Part shown: positions 5,752 to 8,625 of the stretch, piece by piece | Numbering within the stretch: position 1 is the first letter of the stretch | Layout: each line of letters begins with the position of its first letter | NCBI GenBank assembly: GCA_001824325.1 | Contig: MHXC01000024.1 | Coordinates: forward strand, 1-8,625 | DNA from: Parcubacteria group bacterium RIFCSPHIGHO2_01_FULL_47_10b | Lineage (GTDB): Bacteria > Patescibacteriota > Minisyncoccia > 2-01-FULL-47-10 | Reading direction: 5' to 3' | Length of the DNA: 8,625 bases | Program-made: the position numbers and the translations under genes | The notes under the pieces: model-generated | Seen by the model: the letters and a program-made list of their open reading frames with translations, nothing else | What the model was told of the DNA's origin: nothing | The model's database searches: none

Positions 5752-7338
5752 TCAACGCGCTTTCCCCCAAATAATCATCTCCCCATTATGCGTTCCGGCG
5801 CGGTTGTATGCCGATGGAACAGATACACCTATATCTAATGTTTTCTGTTCATTTATACCAAGCCCTGTTTGGAAATCAGCCCAATAAACGTTATTCACAT
5901 CTGTATTTTGAACAAACAAATCAGAGCCCGAAACCTGCGTGCCAATAGTTAAATCAACCTCGCCTCGATTAGACACAGGAACGCGCACGCTCGTTTTTTC
6001 TCCGCGCCGTAGTGTACCAAAGTTGGCATTACTTTGCTCCACATCAATCCGCGCCTCGCGAGCCGGAGTTCCGGTGCCGGCAGTTGACGATTGCTGGGGA
6101 ATATCAACAGTAGCTGTTAAAAAAATACTTCCCTGCGTTGCAGTTACACCGGAGACCGTTGAAGAAACAGCGCCAAAAGCAGGCGCGTTATCCTGAGCAT
6201 TGCCATAAAACCATAACACCTTATCTCCAAACATCAGCCGATACTCTCCTGCCGCGACCTCGCCTTTTCTATTGTTGATAGCATACATCCATCCGCTGGT
6301 CCCGACTGCACTCTTACCACCGATTGCTGAAACATATTTTCCCAATGTAGTATCCACCACAGTAATATCTAACCCACACCGTTTCCCTGCGTCAATCGCA
6401 ACTTGCAAAGGAGTTGTTACTGATACCGATACGCTACATTCTGCAAATGAATCTGAAATAATTTTTGCATATACACTATCCTGTGTATTGGACGCGATAG
6501 ATGTTCCTGTTTGGTTTCCTTGTGAATTACCTGATGATAAGGGGGTACTTTGCGATGGCTGTGTTATACGCACAGGAATCGTATACCCCTGTTCTGCAAT
6601 CACGCGGAACGCGGCAGATGTTGTTGTTGTATCTTTTTCAAGATATTGGGCAAGTGTTGCGCCGCTATTGCTCCAACTTTTGCCTTGTGCAAACGCCGCA
6701 ACCCATGATGAAGAATACATATTTGAAGATATTTGACCATATGCAGGGAATCCGCCATCACTATTTTGTTTTTGTTTTAGATACGCTACCGCGTTTGACG
6801 TGTTACTCCCTGCGGCGCGTAAAAATGCCACTGCCGCAGATGTCATATCAACATCATCTCCACCGCCAACTGCATATCCAAAACTCCCGTTTGCTTGCTG
6901 ATTATTTTTAACTGTAGAAAGTGCAACTTGCACTGCATTATCACTTATCTGTTCTCCTGCAGAAATCAACGCAAGGCCTGCAAAAATATCGTCATTGATA
7001 AGTTGCGGATCCCCAATTTGATTTTGAAATACTTTTGCTTTGAGCGCGCGGATTAAGTCAGTAGAACATGTTCTTGGATCAACTCCTGCCGCTGTCAAAC
7101 CTAATATTCTTCCGCTGATATCAATTGCCGAAGATGATTCACTTACTTGAAAACATAACTCGCGAGCGTTTGCAGGCGTTTCGCCTAACGCAACCTGCGC
7201 CATCACGTTCCAATGGTTGAACGAACTTTTCACGCTATCTGCCAAAGCAGAATTACCCACAGCAAAAACCCATACACTATGAATCAGCGCGGCGATTATG
7301 ATAAGAGAAGAAAAAAAGAAAATATATTTTTTATTCAT
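5752..7338 (-). CDS. Transcobalamin-like exported protein: alpha/alpha toroid, DUF4430, Ig-like domain
   Basis: A 528-aa exported protein in three parts. Residues 5-27 are a signal peptide or anchor. Residues about 38-255 form a helical-repeat domain of the prenyltransferase/squalene-cyclase (alpha/alpha-toroid) type, with turn motifs QQANGSFGY (147-155) and QNSDGGFPAY (191-200), and Cys62 and Cys91 that could form a disulfide. After a Ser/Thr/Gln-rich linker (256-285), residues about 287-385 are a DUF4430 domain: TPLQVAIDAGKRCGL, TLGKYVSAIGGKSA, SGWMYAINN, then GEYRLMFGDKVLWFYGN. A toroid followed by a DUF4430-like beta domain is the architecture of animal transcobalamin and intrinsic factor, which hold B12 between the two. 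Residues 426-528 are an extra Ig-like domain (NFGTLRRGEKTSVRVPVSNRG). A cobalamin riboswitch upstream on the same strand and pduO nearby support B12 binding. DUF4430 also occurs in bacterial proteins without B12 links, so the ligand remains inferred. Confidence 0.85.
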   Translation of the reverse strand: MNKKYIFFFSSLIIIAALIHSVWVFAVGNSALADSVKSSFNHWNVMAQVALGETPANARELCFQVSESSSAIDISGRILGLTAAGVDPRTCSTDLIRALKAKVFQNQIGDPQLINDDIFAGLALISAGEQISDNAVQVALSTVKNNQQANGSFGYAVGGGDDVDMTSAAVAFLRAAGSNTSNAVAYLKQKQNSDGGFPAYGQISSNMYSSSWVAAFAQGKSWSNSGATLAQYLEKDTTTTSAAFRVIAEQGYTIPVRITQPSQSTPLSSGNSQGNQTGTSIASNTQDSVYAKIISDSFAECSVSVSVTTPLQVAIDAGKRCGLDITVVDTTLGKYVSAIGGKSAVGTSGWMYAINNRKGEVAAGEYRLMFGDKVLWFYGNAQDNAPAFGAVSSTVSGVTATQGSIFLTATVDIPQQSSTAGTGTPAREARIDVEQSNANFGTLRRGEKTSVRVPVSNRGEVDLTIGTQVSGSDLFVQNTDVNNVYWADFQTGLGINEQKTLDIGVSVPSAYNRAGTHNGEMIIWGKAR

Positions 7339-7340
7339 AG

Positions 7341-7388
7341 AAAAATTTAGGTGGGTTGCGCATACAACGTGTCATATCACAACCCACC
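7341..7388 (-). terminator. Hairpin between the riboswitch-controlled gene and the transcobalamin-like gene
   Basis: On the minus strand GGTGGGTTG (7388-7380) pairs with CAACCCACC (7358-7350), a 9-bp stem with a 21-nt loop, then TAAATTTTT down to 7341. It looks like a moderate intrinsic terminator. The next ATG is at 7338, directly after the T-tract, so the downstream gene needs either readthrough or RNA processing at this hairpin. Confidence 0.6.
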
Positions 7389-7395
7389 AATGGCG

Positions 7396-7914
7396 TTAAA
7401 GCTCTTTCCACTTGACGCCATCTAGCAGGATCGTCGGATTGAAGTTCTGAACGCCGATAAGTACGGCGATCCATACCACTTCGCCGGCCGGAACCGACTC
7501 ATCGAGCAAACCGTCCCATGCTCGATATTCTCCTGCCACCCCCTTGCGGACGTAGACGAGAAGGTATCGAGCGGGTTGCTCGACTCGAGTGTCAAACTCG
7601 ACCTTGCCCTCAAACCCGACGACCATTTTCCCAAGCGTCGTCGTCTCGAAAATCGGCTCGACTTCTGACTTTTTGAGATCAGAAAGGAGGGTATACATCG
7701 TTTCCCCTTCCTTTTTGACCTCCTGCCGGATGAGCGGCAGAGTCGCGATGTTCGAATCGATCCGAACATTTCCCCACACCCGCGGAGCGATCTTTTGCGG
7801 GATAATCGTAACCCCGCGCTTGATCTGCCCCCAGGTCAGGGCTGACGTGGAGGCAGATACCACGCCAGTGGCCACCATCATCAACACACTGAAAAGAAAA
7901 GACCGTCGCTTCAT
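7396..7914 (-). CDS. Exported protein of unknown function under cobalamin riboswitch control
   Basis: A 172-aa protein I do not recognise. The ATG at 7914 is preferred to the one at 7920 because the GGGAGGG site (7928-7922) is then at normal spacing. Residues 1-25 (MKRRSFLFSVLMMVATGVVS, then ASTSA) are a clear signal peptide. The mature part is mixed alpha/beta with a likely beta-sandwich C-terminal half: MVVGFEGKVEFDT, ARYLLVYVRKG, EVVWIAVLIGVQNFNP and ILLDGVKWKEL. It has no cysteine and no membrane anchor, so it is probably periplasmic or secreted. It is the first gene after the cobalamin riboswitch and its terminator, so its expression should respond to B12. Its base use is visibly more GC-rich than neighbouring genes, with many TCGA and CTCGAC strings, hinting at transfer. 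A role in corrinoid capture is suggested by regulation alone. Confidence 0.8.
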   Translation of the reverse strand: MKRRSFLFSVLMMVATGVVSASTSALTWGQIKRGVTIIPQKIAPRVWGNVRIDSNIATLPLIRQEVKKEGETMYTLLSDLKKSEVEPIFETTTLGKMVVGFEGKVEFDTRVEQPARYLLVYVRKGVAGEYRAWDGLLDESVPAGEVVWIAVLIGVQNFNPTILLDGVKWKEL

Positions 7915-7945
7915 CGCCATCTCCCTCCCAAGAAATGAGAGAAAC

Positions 7946-7969
7946 AAAAAACCCCCTAAGGTCGGGGGG
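7946..7969 (-). terminator. Intrinsic terminator of the riboswitch expression platform
   Basis: On the minus strand CCCCC (7969-7965) pairs with GGGGG (7956-7952) around an 8-nt loop, followed by six T residues (7951-7946). It ends about 32 nt before the ATG at 7914, so it can switch that gene off during transcription. Confidence 0.75.
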
Positions 7970-7992
7970 CGTGAAGAGAACACTATCCTCTC

Positions 7993-8068
7993 GTGAGAGA
8001 GAACATAAGAGAGACGATGATCTTTATTGATGCCAATAAAGTATCATCTCCCGTATGATCACTCTCAC
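7993..8068 (-). repeat. Long leader hairpin between aptamer and terminator
   Basis: On the minus strand an inner stem pairs GATGAT (8048-8043) and CTTTATTG (8041-8034) with CAATAAAG (8029-8022) and ATCATC (8021-8016): 14 bp with one bulged A and a GCAT loop. An outer stem pairs GTGAGAG (8068-8062) with CTCTCAC (7999-7993). It brings the aptamer's 3' edge close to the terminator's 5' arm. Confidence 0.75.
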
Positions 8069-8074
8069 ATCCCC

Positions 8075-8192
8075 TTCCTTGTACCCGCAAGGAACCCGTA
8101 AATTAACACGGATTGGGTGAAAGATACTAAAGCGCTCGGACTTTTACCGTTGCGGTACAGTGAGGGATTTACACCCTGCTTTCCTTTAGTAT
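8075..8192 (-). promoter_or_regulatory. Cobalamin riboswitch aptamer (compact, Cbl-II-like)
   Basis: Read on the minus strand, the core AAAGGAAAGCAGGGTGTAAA, then TCCCTCACTGTACCGCAACG at 8167-8148, matches the conserved B12-box region (GGGAA..GGTG.AA.TCC...CTG.CCCGCAAC.GT). A 9-bp closing stem pairs ATACTAAAG (8192-8184) with CTTTAGTAT (8132-8124). P4 pairs AGGG (8177-8174) with CCCT (8166-8163). P5 pairs TACC (8157-8154) with GGTA (8148-8145). P13 pairs TTCCTTG (8094-8088) with CAAGGAA (8081-8075), and its TTGCGG (8090-8085) is complementary to CCGCAA of L5 (8155-8150), the diagnostic kissing loop. The short distance between the core and P13 lacks the peripheral extension of Cbl-I switches, suggesting a compact Cbl-II type. 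The ligand form (adenosyl, methyl or aquo) cannot be told from the sequence by eye. It controls the minus-strand gene at 7914. Confidence 0.92.
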
Positions 8193-8217
8193 TTTTCATC
8201 ATTCAAAGAACATCTTC

Positions 8218-8245
8218 ATCTTACATCAGATGATGATTTCCGCAA
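8218..8245 (-). promoter_or_regulatory. Possible promoter of the riboswitch transcript
   Basis: On the minus strand TTGCGG (8245-8240), a 16-nt spacer and TAAGAT (8223-8218). Each box matches consensus at about four of six positions. Transcription would begin near 8211, about 20 nt before the aptamer, which is the expected place. Confidence 0.35.
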
Positions 8246-8266
8246 TACACAACTTATCCACATATA

Positions 8267-8295
8267 AAGACAACAAACATATTTATTGATATACT
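8267..8295 (+). promoter_or_regulatory. Possible promoter upstream of pilT
   Basis: AAGACA (8267-8272), a 17-nt spacer and TATACT (8290-8295) on the plus strand. It would give a leader of about 120 nt before the ATG at 8423, containing two small hairpins (about 8321-8336 and 8392-8412). Otherwise the 8220-8420 interval shows no gene. Confidence 0.35.
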
Positions 8296-8391
8296 ACACA
8301 CCATAAAGTGCAAACCTCGAATCCGCCAACCGGCGGAAGAAACTCTAAACACTGTTAAAAACATATTGATTTATTGTTGACCACCCCCTAC

Positions 8392-8412
8392 CCCCTCCTT
8401 ATAAAGGAGGGG
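8392..8412 (+). repeat. Hairpin next to the pilT ribosome-binding site
   Basis: CCCCTCCTT (8392-8400) pairs perfectly with AAGGAGGGG (8404-8412) around a 3-nt ATA loop. The 3' arm contains GGAGG and touches the second GGAGG (8411-8415), which sits 7 nt before the ATG at 8423, so folding could limit translation. C-rich/G-rich hairpins of this kind can also be dispersed repeats. Confidence 0.6.
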
Positions 8413-8422
8413 AGGTCTCCCT

Positions 8423-8625
8423 ATGACTATTCACGAACTTTTAAAAGCCGCAGTTGATAGCAAAGCATCAGACCTTCATTTAGTTGCGACAAAATCGCCA
8501 CTTCTTCGTATTGACGGGCAACTGCAAGAAACGCAATTTCCGGTTTTGAATGACAAAATTATTGCAGAACTCATTTTTAGCATGCTCTAGCCGCAACAAA
8601 AAGAAAAATTTGAGCAAGAACGCGA
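8423..8625 (+). pseudogene. pilT: pilT, type IV pilus retraction ATPase: 5' part with an in-frame stop
   Basis: The frame begins MTIHELLKAAVDSKASDLHL, the N-terminus of PilT/PilB-family secretion ATPases, including SDLHL, PLLRIDGQL and a run into the usual ML(T/S)P.Q..FE motif. A strong ribosome-binding site (GGAGG at 8411-8415) supports the ATG at 8423. Codon 56 is TAG (8588-8590), exactly where the family has the residue before PQQ; the frame then continues as PQQKEKFEQER to the end of the window with no shift. So a single base change, or a sequencing or assembly error, interrupts an otherwise normal gene. Because TAG ends other genes here, recoding is unlikely. The ATPase core lies beyond the window and cannot be checked. 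If intact, PilT powers pilus retraction for twitching and DNA uptake at the inner membrane. Confidence 0.75.

Noticed and set aside
8161..8205. TPP or SAM riboswitch as the identity of the conserved leader
   Set aside because: The GGTGTAAATCCC...CTGTACCGCAAC core and the L5-L13 complement are specific to the cobalamin class, and no TPP or SAM core motif is present.
8254..8262. Perfect DnaA-box-like TTATCCACA
   Set aside because: Only one box is present, with no cluster, no dnaA or dnaN gene and no obvious unwinding element, so an origin is not supported.
8588..8590. Recoded amber codon in pilT
   Set aside because: TAG terminates the hydrolase, PKD and Ig-like genes in this window, so genome-wide TAG recoding is not credible.
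1..8625. CRISPR array, tRNA, rRNA or insertion sequence
   Set aside because: No regularly spaced direct repeats, cloverleaf, rRNA signature or transposase with terminal inverted repeats was found by eye.

Overview
The window looks like a piece of a Patescibacteria (CPR) genome, most likely a Parcubacteria-type lineage. This is inferred from content, with no marker gene present: moderately AT-rich, short compact genes, a YerC/TrpR-like regulator, a Gmad2/GerMN surface protein, stomatin, PilT, several membrane-anchored Ig/PKD proteins and many starts without Shine-Dalgarno sites. Standard stops are used, and TAG ends several genes.

Layout. 1-849 (+): the 3' end of a Gmad2-GerMN protein and a small unknown gene. 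863-2020 (+): a near-consensus promoter with a dyad at the transcription start, a TrpR-like regulator, a terminator, and an uncharacterised 236-aa protein. 2029-3144 (+): a perfect hairpin, a DUF6282-like metal-dependent hydrolase, then a small ORF ending in a bidirectional terminator. 3150-3905 (-): stomatin/SPFH protein. 4149-5182 (+): PduO-type cob(I)alamin adenosyltransferase followed 5 nt later by a membrane-anchored PKD protein. 5187-7914 (-), convergent with the previous pair: an Ig-like membrane protein, a large exported protein with an alpha/alpha-toroid plus DUF4430 architecture like animal transcobalamin/intrinsic factor, and a 172-aa exported protein of unknown function. 7945-8205 (-): a cobalamin riboswitch with a visible L5-L13 kissing pair and an intrinsic terminator just before the 172-aa gene. 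8423-8625 (+): the start of pilT, interrupted by an in-frame TAG.

The main result is a probable vitamin B12 locus at 4149-8205. Three independent B12 signals sit together: a cobalamin riboswitch, a corrinoid adenosyltransferase and a transcobalamin-like exported protein. I infer a capture-and-activate arrangement in which surface proteins made under B12 control bind cobalamin and PduO converts the imported corrinoid to adenosylcobalamin. No BtuCDF or ECF transporter gene is visible in the window, so the uptake step is unexplained. The binding role of the toroid-DUF4430 protein is inferred from architecture and context; it has not been shown.
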